Shown here piece after piece: positions 51,242 to 59,990 of a stretch of 64,000 bases of DNA. The position numbers and the translations under genes were made by a program. Source of the DNA: JABDJX01 sp039942715 (GTDB lineage: Bacteria > Pseudomonadota > Alphaproteobacteria > Rhodobacterales > Rhodobacteraceae); assembly GCA_039942715.1 (NCBI GenBank), contig JBDVBY010000006.1:372001-436000 (forward strand), in the 5' to 3' direction. The notes beneath the pieces are model-generated. The model was given only the letters and a program-made list of their open reading frames with translations, did not search any database and was not told where the DNA came from. The stretch's first letter is position 1; each line of letters opens with the position of its first letter.

Positions 51242-51960
51242 GTGGCTTGTTCCTTGTCCAGAAAAGAGATGCGCGCCGGGCCGACATCGTGTGCTTTCGT
51301 GCCCACAACGACCCGGCCTGCAGGGACATTTTCCAAGACAATCGCACCCGCTCCGATGTTTGCGCCTGCGCCAATGGTGATATTGCCAAGCACCATTGCT
51401 CCAGCGCCGATGACTGCACCGTCTTCAATTTTTGGATGACGGTCCGCGCCGGAGTTGTTGAAGGTGCTACCAAGGGTCACGTTGTGCCAGATCGACACTT
51501 CCTTGCCGATAACTGTGGTTTCACCGGCAACAAAACCCAGCCCGTGATCCAGCCAAAAGCCCGCGCCAATTTGCGCCGCGGGATGGATGTCCGTTGCAAA
51601 GGCGCGACCACTGGCAGCCTTTATTGCCATGGCAACTGTTGTTTCTCCCTTTTGCCAAAGCCTATGGGCGACACGGTGCGCCATCGTGGCATGAACACCG
51701 CGCGAAAACAGCAACACGGCGGCAGGTCCGCCGGGCTCAAAATTACGGCGAGCTGTCTCAGCTATGTCGCGTTCGGTGTCCTCCACAATCGCAGATGTCT
51801 CGCGGTACATTTGCGCCACGATGCGCCCGACGGCCGCGTTGCACATCATGCTGAACAAAGCGCCGACAAGATCAGGGAATTCTTCGAACGGACCCAAGCC
51901 CAAAAGATCGGCGGCTTGCGGGTCGCTCGAAAGCAGTGCTTTGACGTCATCAACTAACAT
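51238..51960 (-). CDS. Serine O-acetyltransferase-like protein (CysE family)
   Basis: A 240-residue left-handed beta-helix acetyltransferase. HPAAQIGAGFWLDHGLGFV, GETTVIGKEVSIWHNVTLG and DRHPKIEDGAVIGAGAMVL carry the hexapeptide repeats with the SAT catalytic His-Asp (LDHG) and the second His (DRHPKI). CysE makes O-acetylserine for cysteine synthesis. Here the gene sits inside a dehydrogenase operon, overlapping ALDH by 11 bases and VOC by four, so a serine-like substrate of that pathway is possible. The sequence around VTLGSTFNNSGADRHP differs from the usual GGTGK turn. Confidence 0.87.
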   Translation of the reverse strand: MLVDDVKALLSSDPQAADLLGLGPFEEFPDLVGALFSMMCNAAVGRIVAQMYRETSAIVEDTERDIAETARRNFEPGGPAAVLLFSRGVHATMAHRVAHRLWQKGETTVAMAIKAASGRAFATDIHPAAQIGAGFWLDHGLGFVAGETTVIGKEVSIWHNVTLGSTFNNSGADRHPKIEDGAVIGAGAMVLGNITIGAGANIGAGAIVLENVPAGRVVVGTKAHDVGPARISFLDKEQAT

Positions 51961-53455
51961 AGCCGAACGCTATCCGAGGGGTCGGTGCACTGTCGAGCCA
52001 TACACTTTTGGCCGAGGTATATTCCATCAGAGCGTCCGTCCCGCTTGAGCGTCCAAAGCCAGAGTTGAGCGACCCGCCAAATGGCGATGATACGTGAATG
52101 GCCTTGTAGCTGTTGATCCAGAACGTTCCCGCCCGAACGTGGTCTGCGACGCGGTGCGCACGACCCACATCAGCGGTCCAAACCGCCCCGGCAAGGCCAA
52201 AGTCTGTCGCATTCGCAAGCGCGGTAGCCTCTTCTTCGCTATCGAACGGGATGGCCGCAACGACAGGACCGAAAATCTCGGTTTGCGCTGTGTGATCGGT
52301 GTTGGAAAGCCCGTTCAGAACCGTTGGCGGCACAAAATACCCCGTATCTGGTTTTGTCTCGCGGCAAAGAACACTGGCGCCATCAGACTTCGCACGCGCT
52401 ACCATGTCACCCACATGGGCGAATTGACGTGCGTTGCTGATCGGACCGACCTCTGTCGCTTCATCCAGCGGATCGCCCAGTTTGATCTCGTTCATGCCGT
52501 TTGTCAGCATTTCGACCAGGTCACCATGAACAGAGCGATGCACAAGCAAGCGCGACCCGGCAACACAGCTTTGCCCCGCACCGGAAAAGATCGCGGCCTG
52601 CGCCCCAAGGCAAGCGTGTTTGAGGTTTGCATCATCAAAAACAATATTGGCCGATTTGCCGCCCAGTTCCAAAACTGCAGGCTTCAGCGATTTCGCCGCG
52701 GCTGTCGCTACGACCCGGCCCGTCTCGGGTGAGCCAACGAAGATCACTTTGCGCACGGCACGGTGCTCAATCGCGGCTTGCCCGGCTGTTGGTCCAAGCC
52801 CGCAAAGCACGTTCACAATGCCCTTGGGCAATCCCACTTGCTCGGCCAAGTAGACCAGTGCAACTGTGGTCACAGGGGTCAGCTCGCTTGGTTTGATGAC
52901 AACGCCGTTGCCCGTGGCAATCGCAGGTGCAATTTGCCAGCCGCCAGTGAAGATGGGCGCGTTCCACGGGGTGATCTGAAAGACGACGCCCAAGGGTTCG
53001 CGCTTGGTATAGTTTAAGTGGCCCGACGGCACGGGGATGACCTCGCCATGCAGCTTATCGGCCCAGCCGCCATAATAGGCGAACATCTCGGCCACTTTCG
53101 CCACTTCGATGCGGCAATCGCGGATCGGTTTGCCAGCTATCAGTGCCTCGATTTTAGCGAGGGGTTCCGCGTTGGAAAGCACCGTACGTGCGATGTCTTG
53201 CATCACCTGCCCTCGCGCAGCACCTGACAACGCGGCCCATTGGGTCTGCGCAGCAAGGGCTGCCACACAGGCCTCGATTGCAAGATCAGCACCGGCGTCT
53301 GGATAGGCCACCAACGGCTGTTCGGTATAGGGATCAACCAAAGTGATCATATCCCCAGTGCCATCCACCAACGCGCCATTAATTAAGCTTTGCGGTTTGG
53401 ACCCAAGGCCAAGGGCCGCCATATGGGCCGTAAGAATATCATTCCGCGTGGTCAT
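51950..53455 (-). CDS. NAD(P)-dependent aldehyde dehydrogenase
   Basis: A 501-residue ALDH-superfamily enzyme, BetB-like in length. VFQITPWNAPIFTGGWQIAP is the cofactor-site region, LELGGKSANIVFDD carries the catalytic Glu (about residue 270), and FSGAGQSCVAGSRLLVH the catalytic Cys (about residue 302). EIFGPVVAAIPFDSEEEA completes the family set. It overlaps the upstream HIBADH gene by four bases and the acetyltransferase by 11. It should oxidise an aldehyde made by another member of the cluster; the exact aldehyde is unknown. Confidence 0.93.
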   Translation of the reverse strand: MTTRNDILTAHMAALGLGSKPQSLINGALVDGTGDMITLVDPYTEQPLVAYPDAGADLAIEACVAALAAQTQWAALSGAARGQVMQDIARTVLSNAEPLAKIEALIAGKPIRDCRIEVAKVAEMFAYYGGWADKLHGEVIPVPSGHLNYTKREPLGVVFQITPWNAPIFTGGWQIAPAIATGNGVVIKPSELTPVTTVALVYLAEQVGLPKGIVNVLCGLGPTAGQAAIEHRAVRKVIFVGSPETGRVVATAAAKSLKPAVLELGGKSANIVFDDANLKHACLGAQAAIFSGAGQSCVAGSRLLVHRSVHGDLVEMLTNGMNEIKLGDPLDEATEVGPISNARQFAHVGDMVARAKSDGASVLCRETKPDTGYFVPPTVLNGLSNTDHTAQTEIFGPVVAAIPFDSEEEATALANATDFGLAGAVWTADVGRAHRVADHVRAGTFWINSYKAIHVSSPFGGSLNSGFGRSSGTDALMEYTSAKSVWLDSAPTPRIAFGYVS

Positions 53456-54309
53456 GTTTTGGCTCCGAGTTTTGTGATTTCGTTGAAGTCAGCGGTATCG
53501 GGGATGTCACCCGATTGAGATAACCAAAGGTCTGCGATCCCTGCGAAGCCTGCCAAATCAACGCCTGTCTGTTCAGCCAACTCGAGCGCCAAACTCACGT
53601 CTTTGCGCATCAGGCCCATCGTGAAGCCTGAATCAAATGCATCGTTCAGCACCCATTTGGGGAAATTCACCTCACTGACCCCGCTGCGGCCCGATCCCGC
53701 GTTGACGCCTTCCAGCAGCCCTTCGGCTGACACATCTGCCGCCTCGCACATGCGCACGGCTTCAGCGACCAACACAAGATTTGCAGCACAAAGCATATTG
53801 TTTGCGATCTTGGCCGCATGTCCCGCGCCCGACGCGCCAACGACCACGGCTTTCGCCGTCAAGATTTCAGTTACAGGGGCCAAGCGATCAATCGCGCCCT
53901 GATTTCCTGCCAGCAGCATTGTCATTGTGCCAGCGTTGGCTGCTGCTGGCCCACCGCTCACAGGGCCATCGATGAACTCAAAACCATTGGTCTGGCCCAA
54001 CTTTGCCATCGCTTGGGATGTGACTGGGATCGATGTCGATGTATCAAGTACAATTGCGCCAGCTTCTATATGTGATGCAACCTCGGCCATGACCAACTCA
54101 ACCACCTGCGCTTTGGGGAGGGACAGAATGATGATCTCTTGTTCAGTCACCAATGCGCTGGCGGTTTTCGCGACAATTGCCCCAAGAGAGCGCATGCCCG
54201 CCTGAATGTCTGCGTCAGGATCATAGCAGCTCACGTCCATCCCCGCTGCAATCAGCTGACCGACCATTCCGCCGCCCATGTTGCCGCATCCAATAACCCC
54301 GATTTTCAT
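53452..54309 (-). CDS. 3-hydroxyisobutyrate dehydrogenase-type NAD(P) oxidoreductase
   Basis: A 285-residue beta-hydroxyacid dehydrogenase. The cofactor motif is IGVIGCGNMGGGMVGQLI (residues 3-20). FIDGPVSGGPAAANAGTMTML (about residue 115) is the substrate motif, and the catalytic lysine is in GHAAKIANNMLCAA (about residue 170). KDVSLALELA follows, as in the family. Candidate substrates are 3-hydroxyisobutyrate, tartronate semialdehyde or a related beta-hydroxyacid. It is the first gene of the operon, 93 bases after the LysR gene. Confidence 0.9.
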   Translation of the reverse strand: MKIGVIGCGNMGGGMVGQLIAAGMDVSCYDPDADIQAGMRSLGAIVAKTASALVTEQEIIILSLPKAQVVELVMAEVASHIEAGAIVLDTSTSIPVTSQAMAKLGQTNGFEFIDGPVSGGPAAANAGTMTMLLAGNQGAIDRLAPVTEILTAKAVVVGASGAGHAAKIANNMLCAANLVLVAEAVRMCEAADVSAEGLLEGVNAGSGRSGVSEVNFPKWVLNDAFDSGFTMGLMRKDVSLALELAEQTGVDLAGFAGIADLWLSQSGDIPDTADFNEITKLGAKT

Positions 54310-54402
54310 GAAACACTCTCCGCTGATTTGAGAGGATCATAGCAGCGTTAACTTGCCTAAAAATGCACTACTACGACAAAATTGTTGCGCCGAATGCAAC
54401 GT

Positions 54403-55308
54403 TCAACCGTTCAATGCCACCATTGAACGCGACATTGCGGGGATCAGTTTTTGCGCAGCCAACGGCAGTCTCCGGCCTTGCCGAACGAATAGGCTCACCT
54501 TGCCACGACCAAAATTTGCAGCTGCGACTTCACGGGCGCGCAAGGTCCCGGCTTTGATGCCATCAGCCATGGCAAACTCCGGCAAGAGCGTTATGCCCAA
54601 ATCACTTCGAACAAAGGCCTTGAGCGCGGCAATTGACCCAGTTTCCATCACCGCGCGCGCGCGAAATCCATGCGAAGCCTCCATGTCTGCAATCACGGCG
54701 CCGACCCCGTAGCCTTTATTGAGAAACGCACAGGGTAAGTTGGAGAACGCGGAGACTTTCACTTTGCCAGTGGCGTCAAACTGCCCGCCCCGTTTGCAAA
54801 TGACGACAAGGCGGCGCTCCGCTTGCGCAACGACATTCAATCGCGCATTGGGGGCGACATCAAACGCAAGACCAACGTGGGCCCTATCGTCAATTACGGC
54901 GTCCGTCATCTGATCCGTGGAGCCAACATTGAGGGAAAACGTAATCTCGGGATGGTCTCGCGAAAATTCTGCCAACACCGATTGTATGAAATCACTGACG
55001 AACCCTTCGCCGAGGGCGACAGCAATCGCCCCGCGTTCCATATTCGCAAGCGCGTCGAGCTGGGACCTGAGTGCCTCCATCTCGCCGCTTTGTCGTTCGG
55101 CGTAGTCAAGCAGCAACAGGCCTGCCTCAGTCGGCATAACGCCTTTTCGTCCGCGTTCAATCAGCGCCGTCGCAAGCTGCTTTTCCAAAGATGCAATATT
55201 GCGGCTGACCGTCGAAGGTTCCAGCCCAAGTTCATCCGCTGCCGCACGAATTGTTCCTGCTGCCAGTGCCGTTTTGAAACTTAGGATATGTTTGGGTTCA
55301 GGCTGCAT
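54403..55308 (-). CDS. LysR family transcriptional regulator
   Basis: A 301-residue regulator. The winged helix is HILSFKTALAAGTIRAAADELGLEPSTVSRNIASLEKQLATALIERG (residues 7-53), and the effector domain starts near residue 90. MQPEPK at 55308 is preferred over the upstream 55332. It is transcribed in the same direction as, and just before, the HIBADH-ALDH-CysE-VOC operon, and probably controls it. Downstream of its stop, 93 bases separate it from the HIBADH start. Confidence 0.9.
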   Translation of the reverse strand: MQPEPKHILSFKTALAAGTIRAAADELGLEPSTVSRNIASLEKQLATALIERGRKGVMPTEAGLLLLDYAERQSGEMEALRSQLDALANMERGAIAVALGEGFVSDFIQSVLAEFSRDHPEITFSLNVGSTDQMTDAVIDDRAHVGLAFDVAPNARLNVVAQAERRLVVICKRGGQFDATGKVKVSAFSNLPCAFLNKGYGVGAVIADMEASHGFRARAVMETGSIAALKAFVRSDLGITLLPEFAMADGIKAGTLRAREVAAANFGRGKVSLFVRQGRRLPLAAQKLIPAMSRSMVALNG

Positions 55309-55484
55309 TAAGTGACCAATTTTGCAACGCAACCTTATCCTCTGTTGCTAGTAGCGCAATGATTTTGAATTGCCGCATTGTAATGACGTATCGTGCAACC
55401 ACCCTCACATTTCGATTTTTTGGCACACCGTGCGCATATGCGCAGAGCCAATTCAGTCATTCGTTCAAAGCGCAGCATTGGTCA

Positions 55485-55529
55485 AATTGGGCTCATACCG
55501 GTCATCTGACGCTTTCACTCAGGTTTTCG
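55485..55529 (+). repeat. Dispersed repeat, copy D (short)
   Basis: TGGGCTCATACCGGTCATCT followed by GACGCTTTCACTCAGG matches the start of copy A, then diverges. It is the rightmost copy, about 160 bases before the attachment-site copy. Confidence 0.6.
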
Positions 55530-55685
55530 AGCCCCACGGCACCTATGATCGAATTGCGTCCAGTGCGGAACAAAAGGCACAAGTACAAAAGATGGGTCTC
55601 TGTCGAGGTATATATTGTGGTACTAGTTATGAGTGTCATAAATTTTTATAATTATTTTAGAGGATTACATATTTATTTCGAAGGA

Positions 55686-55699
55686 CCTAGGCTCCACCA
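55686..55699 (+). repeat. Attachment-site core, right (attR candidate)
   Basis: CCTAGGCTCCACCA, an exact copy of the last 14 bases of tRNA-Ala (28857-28870), in the same orientation and in an A+T-rich gap. Together they bound 26.8 kb. A 14-base match between two chosen spots is unlikely by chance, but it is short. Confidence 0.55.
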
Positions 55700-55749
55700 A
55701 AATCCATTGAAATCATTTAGTAGATGGCATGGTTGCCGCCTAAAAGATC

Positions 55750-57345
55750 TTAGAACGCGCTTTCCAACTGAAGCCCAATGGTGTCGCGAGTTTCTCCGCC
55801 CAGAACCTCGCGGCTGAGCCGCACGGACAGATCGTGTTGTCCATTGTCAGACCCAGCAGTCCACTCAAACGCCAGACCTCCGCCGCATTCATGATCCGAC
55901 GTTGTGGTTCTCTGATACTCGCAAGTAACACTTGGCGTTATCCAGAGTGATGCCTCATCGAAACGCGATGGCGCAGCGTCCAGCGTAAAAATGAAATCAG
56001 GCTCCAAACTAATGCGGCCCAGTGTGACGCCACCTGCATCAACCACTGCCGAAGTGCCGCCCGTTAAAGCAACGTTGCCAATATCGGTGTAACCATATGT
56101 CAGGCTCAACTCTGGGCGAAGCTCGAATGCTGCGTATTCCTTTGATCCGGACAAAGCAAAGCCCAGCAAGATCGAAGACGTAGAGTAGTCGCTGTTTATG
56201 TCTCCACCACCGTCATTGATCTCAAGGTTATTGCGCCCAGTACCAACCGACAGGAAGCCATCCCATGTCAATTTTTCGCCGAGTTGATCGACGAAATACG
56301 TGCCGACCGACAGGCCATACCCAGTCCGGTTGCCCGCGACTGTTGCCGACAAATCAGAGTGCGTGGCCGTCACACCAAGGAAATACCCAACCAAGACATC
56401 GTTGACCATCCGCTCACTGGCGTAACGCGCGGAGAGTACTGCAGACACATCACCGCCTTCAAAACGGCTGACGCTGAAATCGCCAAAGAATAGTTTGCGG
56501 GCTGTTCCGTTATGGCCGCCGGACTGGTGGAAAAACTTGCTAGCTATCTGTGCTCCAGCGTCGTTGGCCGAAATATTCCCGGTAAAGCTCAGCGGGGCAC
56601 TTTCGCGGCTAACAAGGCCGTCGCGGCACTCGCGCTGGTCTTCCAGCGATTCACCCGCCTCGCGCAGAGCCTGACACCGCAGTGCTGCCGCATGACGGCT
56701 GCGCGCGTTCTGGTTGGCCCGCTGATTTGCTTGGATTTCCGCACGTAGTGCGCGTGTCGCTTCCTCAGTAATGACCGCAGCGACGTCTTCATCAGTCGGG
56801 GGGGGAGGAGCAAAAACAGGTAGGGTCTGGCTCAAGGCCGATGCCGCAGGAAATTCAAAGGCGGCCGAACCCGGCGTGCGCCAGCGCAACCGCAGTCTTT
56901 GTCCGCCGGCCCATTCATAATGATCAATCTGGATCGGGTACCAATTGCCAGCGACAAGGTCGATCGTCCCCGTGTTTATTGTCGGTGCATGAAGACCATA
57001 ATTGTCGATGACCGTGCTTGCATTGACGAACAGCCGCACGCCATCATCGCTAAAGGTCTCGAAGCTGTAAGTGCCTGTTGTATCTGCAAAAATGTAGCCA
57101 ACAATACGAACACCGTAAAAGTCGCCGCGCCCAGTCGGGTCCAGGTTTATTTGATCGATTGTAGTAACGGGTCCAGATGTTAGCGGAGCGCCAGTGAAAT
57201 CAACATTTGCGTAAGTCGTCATCAAAAGATCGTTGGTTGTCTGTGCCGAGGCTTGGCTGGCTCCCAAGACAAGAGCCGTTGCGACAAGCAAAAGCGTCGC
57301 TTTGACTTCTTGCATCTTTCTTTTGTAGGCAAAAGTTATCCGCAT
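55750..57345 (-). CDS. PA14-domain autotransporter-like outer-membrane protein
   Basis: A 531-residue exported protein. The signal is around MQEVKATLLLVATALVLGAS, ending near SASAQ. Residues 38-170 form a PA14-like sugar-binding domain (GVRIVGYIFADTTGTYSFET, SDDGVRLFVN, HYEWAGGQRLRLRW). A linker and an Arg/Gln-rich helix (EIQANQRANQNARSRHAAAL) follow, then a beta-barrel of the autotransporter type from about residue 270 to the terminal Phe (LQLESAF). The passenger is very short for this class. SD GAGGACG precedes ATG 57345. It lies just outside the island's right end. Confidence 0.82.
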   Translation of the reverse strand: MRITFAYKRKMQEVKATLLLVATALVLGASQASAQTTNDLLMTTYANVDFTGAPLTSGPVTTIDQINLDPTGRGDFYGVRIVGYIFADTTGTYSFETFSDDGVRLFVNASTVIDNYGLHAPTINTGTIDLVAGNWYPIQIDHYEWAGGQRLRLRWRTPGSAAFEFPAASALSQTLPVFAPPPPTDEDVAAVITEEATRALRAEIQANQRANQNARSRHAAALRCQALREAGESLEDQRECRDGLVSRESAPLSFTGNISANDAGAQIASKFFHQSGGHNGTARKLFFGDFSVSRFEGGDVSAVLSARYASERMVNDVLVGYFLGVTATHSDLSATVAGNRTGYGLSVGTYFVDQLGEKLTWDGFLSVGTGRNNLEINDGGGDINSDYSTSSILLGFALSGSKEYAAFELRPELSLTYGYTDIGNVALTGGTSAVVDAGGVTLGRISLEPDFIFTLDAAPSRFDEASLWITPSVTCEYQRTTTSDHECGGGLAFEWTAGSDNGQHDLSVRLSREVLGGETRDTIGLQLESAF

Positions 57346-57515
57346 GTGACGTCCTCGTTAAACTACTAATTTCGAACGAGGAGGTTCGGTTAATTCTTTG
57401 TTAACATTAAGGATTGGAATCGGGCTTTTTCATGATGCAAATTGCTGTAGCCGGACAGCAACACGCTGATAGAGAAGGAGGCAATTTGTTCTGAAGTTCT
57501 CAGGCAGATTGAGAA

Positions 57516-58694
57516 TCAAACAAGGAAGAAGCGAGAATGAATTGGCAGGAGCGCTGCACCAAGTGAACGCGCGTTCTTGCCTACAAACGCTTGCTCGATC
57601 ACGGGCCGTTCAATCAAAGTCAGATCAAGTTCCTTAAGTGCTTTGACCGTTTGTTGGGTCAATTGCGAGCAAATTTCGCTAGGCATAGCGCCGTCAATCA
57701 ATACGGCTTCGACTTCAACAACAGATACAATTGTCGCCGCCGCAACAGCAAGCGAGTGGCTTGTTTGTTCAATCCAGCGCGAGAGATAAGGCTCGGCAAA
57801 ACTCCAGTCATCGGGATTTTGTCGAAGGCGGATTGGGTCGATTCCCGCATCGCTAAGCATGGTTTCCAAGACATGCAGGGATGCGACGTTCAAAAGCTCG
57901 GTTGTCCCGCCTTTGCCGTCAGAAATTGGCATCGGCCCAAGTGCCGCGGCATTGCCTGTTCTCCCTGCAAAAACCTTGCCGTTCAAAACCAGGCCGCCGC
58001 CGATAAAGGCACCGATGAAAATATACCCAAAATCAGTGTATTGGTCACCGTATCCCAACAAGTGTTCGGCCACACAGGCCGAGGTTGCATCATTTTCGAC
58101 GAAAGCCGTAAAACCGGTTTGCTCGGTAACCTCTTTTGCAATGTCGATGTCTTTCCAGGTGCGCATGGCCTCTTCCGGGGCGTACACAACTTCAAGCCAT
58201 TGCCAAAGCTTGCTGGGGCGTGCGATGCCGATGCCTGTCACACTGGCTTGGGCGTTGGGATGCTTAGAAAATATCTCTTTGATGCCTTGATGCAGAAAGG
58301 CGAACACACCCTCGATTGTGGGATAGGCATAGGTGGTCGACACCGTAGCGATCTGGTTGCCCAGAAAATCAACCAAAACAAGTTCGGCGGACCGGCGACC
58401 AATGCTAAGCCCAAGGGCGTGGATTCCTTTCGGATTAAGGGCGACAGGGACCGAAGGCTTACCGACTTTCCCCTTTACCGCCTTGCGGCGCACCAAAAGC
58501 CCGTCTGTTTCCAGGGACCGGGTTATGTTTGATACTGTCTGAGCGGAAAGTCCGGAGCGGCGTGCGATCTCAGCACTTGGCATCGCGCCATGTCTGCGAA
58601 TGTATGAGAGAACCAAGCGTGCGTTGGTATCGCGCAAACCTGATTGATTTGCACCGCCCTGCGGATCAACGATTTGGACATCACCAAGCGCCAA
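57516..58694 (-). CDS. ROK family transcriptional repressor (FrcR-like)
   Basis: A 392-residue ROK repressor. A winged helix at the N-terminus (ARLVLSYIRRHGAMPSAEIARRSGLSAQTVSNITRSLE) is followed by the ROK sugar-kinase fold. The usual EIGH and zinc CxCG signatures are not seen, so it is likely a sensor without kinase activity. The start is TTG 58694 with AGGAGGG upstream. It is divergent from frcB; the 35-bp inverted repeat at 58739-58773 is its probable operator. The name FrcR is by analogy with the S. meliloti fructose operon. Confidence 0.87.
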   Translation of the reverse strand: MALGDVQIVDPQGGANQSGLRDTNARLVLSYIRRHGAMPSAEIARRSGLSAQTVSNITRSLETDGLLVRRKAVKGKVGKPSVPVALNPKGIHALGLSIGRRSAELVLVDFLGNQIATVSTTYAYPTIEGVFAFLHQGIKEIFSKHPNAQASVTGIGIARPSKLWQWLEVVYAPEEAMRTWKDIDIAKEVTEQTGFTAFVENDATSACVAEHLLGYGDQYTDFGYIFIGAFIGGGLVLNGKVFAGRTGNAAALGPMPISDGKGGTTELLNVASLHVLETMLSDAGIDPIRLRQNPDDWSFAEPYLSRWIEQTSHSLAVAAATIVSVVEVEAVLIDGAMPSEICSQLTQQTVKALKELDLTLIERPVIEQAFVGKNARSLGAALLPIHSRFFLV

Positions 58695-58738
58695 AACAGG
58701 CCCTCCTTACTGTAAGGCTGTCCTCAAGTTTTGCGAAA

Positions 58739-58773
58739 GTCAATTTATAAATCACTTTTATTTATTTATTGAC
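58739..58773. promoter_or_regulatory. Operator candidate for the ROK repressor
   Basis: GTCAATTTATAAAT (58739-58752) and ATTTATTTATTGAC (58760-58773) are 14-bp arms matching at 12 of 14, around seven bases. The site lies between the ROK start (58694) and frcB (58848). TTGACC at 58769-58774, with TTAGTT 17 bases later, could be the frcB promoter, so a bound repressor would cover its -35. Confidence 0.6.
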
Positions 58774-58847
58774 CCTTTTGACGAATCGAAGTTAGTTAGG
58801 CCGGCTGCATGACGATAGTGCGGCTTAAAATTCCTTGGGAGGAACTG

Positions 58848-59864
58848 ATGAAAAAGATCATTCTTGGAACTGCGTTCGCAACTTTTGCTGCCGCTGGCGG
58901 CGCGATGGCTGATGCGCATTCGACGACTGTTTGTCTAATCACGAAAACGGACACCAACCCGTTTTTTGTTAAGATGAAAGAAGGCGCTGAAGCCAAAGCC
59001 GAAGAGCTTGGCATGACGCTGAAATCTTTTGCCGGTAAGATTGACGGTGACCACGAAACACAGGTTCAGGCGATTGAAACCTGCATCCTTGATGGCGCTA
59101 AAGGCATTCTGATCACAGCATCCGATACGTCGTCTATTGTTCCTGCTGTTCAGCAGGCGCGTGACGCGGGTCTGGTGGTTATCGCACTTGATACACCTCT
59201 GACACCGATCACTGCGGCTGACGCAACTTTCGCAACCGATAACTTTCTTGCAGGCGAGCTGATCGGCAAATGGGCCGCGGCCCAAGTCGAAGATACGGCA
59301 ACTGCAAAAATCGGCATGATGAACATCAACGTGTCACAGCCAACTGTTGGCGTGCTGCGCAACCAAGGCTTTCTACAGGGCTTTGGCATCGATCTTGCTG
59401 ATCCGGCAAAATGGGGCGACGAAAGCGATCCGCGCATCGTGAATAACGAAGTCACTAACGCCAATGAAGAAGGTGGCCGTAAGTCCATGGAAAACCTTCT
59501 GACGATGGATGACGGCGTGAACGTGCTTTACACCATCAACGAACCAGCTGCTGCCGGCGCGCACGAAACGCTGAAAGACTTCGGCAAGGTTGACGACGTT
59601 GTGGTTGTTTCTGTCGATGGCGGTTGCCCGGGCGTTCAGAACGTGGCCGATGGCGCGATTGGTGCAACGTCGCAGCAGTACCCTCTGCTGATGGCAGCCC
59701 TTGGCGTCGAAGCGATTAAGGCCTGGGCCGAAGATGGCGTTAAGCCTGCCCTGACACCTGGCAAAGATTTCTTTGACACAGGCGTTGCCTTGGTAACAGA
59801 CAGCCCGGTTGAAGGCGTTCCTTCGATCTCGTCTGCCGAAGGCCTTGAGCTCTGCTGGGGTTAA
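58848..59864 (+). CDS. frcB: Fructose-type ABC transporter, substrate-binding protein
   Basis: A 338-residue periplasmic binding protein. MKKIILGTAFATFAAAGGAMA is the signal peptide. The mature part agrees with the S. meliloti FrcB as I recall it: TVCLITKTDTNPFFVKMKEG, ITASDTSSIVPAVQQARDAG, IALDTPLTPI, ATSQQYPL and FDTGVALVTD. FrcB binds fructose, ribose and mannose. ATG 58848 is chosen because a GGAGG-type SD (TGGGAGGAAC) lies before it and the signal starts there. A strong hairpin follows the stop, usual for raising binding-protein levels over the permease. Amino-sugar substrates are also possible given nagA nearby. Confidence 0.92.
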   Translation: MKKIILGTAFATFAAAGGAMADAHSTTVCLITKTDTNPFFVKMKEGAEAKAEELGMTLKSFAGKIDGDHETQVQAIETCILDGAKGILITASDTSSIVPAVQQARDAGLVVIALDTPLTPITAADATFATDNFLAGELIGKWAAAQVEDTATAKIGMMNINVSQPTVGVLRNQGFLQGFGIDLADPAKWGDESDPRIVNNEVTNANEEGGRKSMENLLTMDDGVNVLYTINEPAAAGAHETLKDFGKVDDVVVVSVDGGCPGVQNVADGAIGATSQQYPLLMAALGVEAIKAWAEDGVKPALTPGKDFFDTGVALVTDSPVEGVPSISSAEGLELCWG

Positions 59865-59875
59865 ACCCTATGCTC

Positions 59876-59902
59876 GGAGGGTGCGTGTTTAACGCGCCCT
59901 CC
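59876..59902 (+). terminator. Hairpin between frcB and frcC
   Basis: GGAGGGTGCG and CGCGCCCTCC pair with one G-T, around TGTTTAA. It lies 11 bases after frcB without a T-run. Such hairpins partly stop transcription or protect the upstream mRNA, giving more binding protein than permease. Confidence 0.65.
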
Positions 59903-59990
59903 AATTCCGGCTAAAGACAGACCGGAAAAAACCTGACATCATCAAAGAAATTTGCAGGGCCTGACGATGCGTCGTTAGGGAAAGGGAAGT

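Larger units (their letters stand above)
55309..55749. other. Right boundary of the island, no gene seen
   Basis: A 441-base gap. It holds repeat copy D (55485-55529), an A+T-rich block (55600-55685) and the attachment-site copy (55686-55699). TGTGGTA occurs once at 55616-55622, as beside the integrase. No coding region is supported. Confidence 0.5.

Noticed and set aside
51199..51957. 252-codon plus-strand frame opposite the acetyltransferase
   Set aside because: Antisense shadow of a conserved hexapeptide-repeat protein.
45304..55529. CRISPR array from the recurring repeats
   Set aside because: Copies are kilobases apart, differ in length and have genes between them; no cas genes are present.
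55359..55817. 152-codon plus-strand frame across the right attachment site
   Set aside because: It crosses the A+T-rich boundary and the end of the autotransporter gene and has no protein-like features.
57591..58532. 313-codon plus-strand frame inside the ROK gene
   Set aside because: Mirror of the repressor coding sequence; composition is not protein-like and the ROK motifs are clear.
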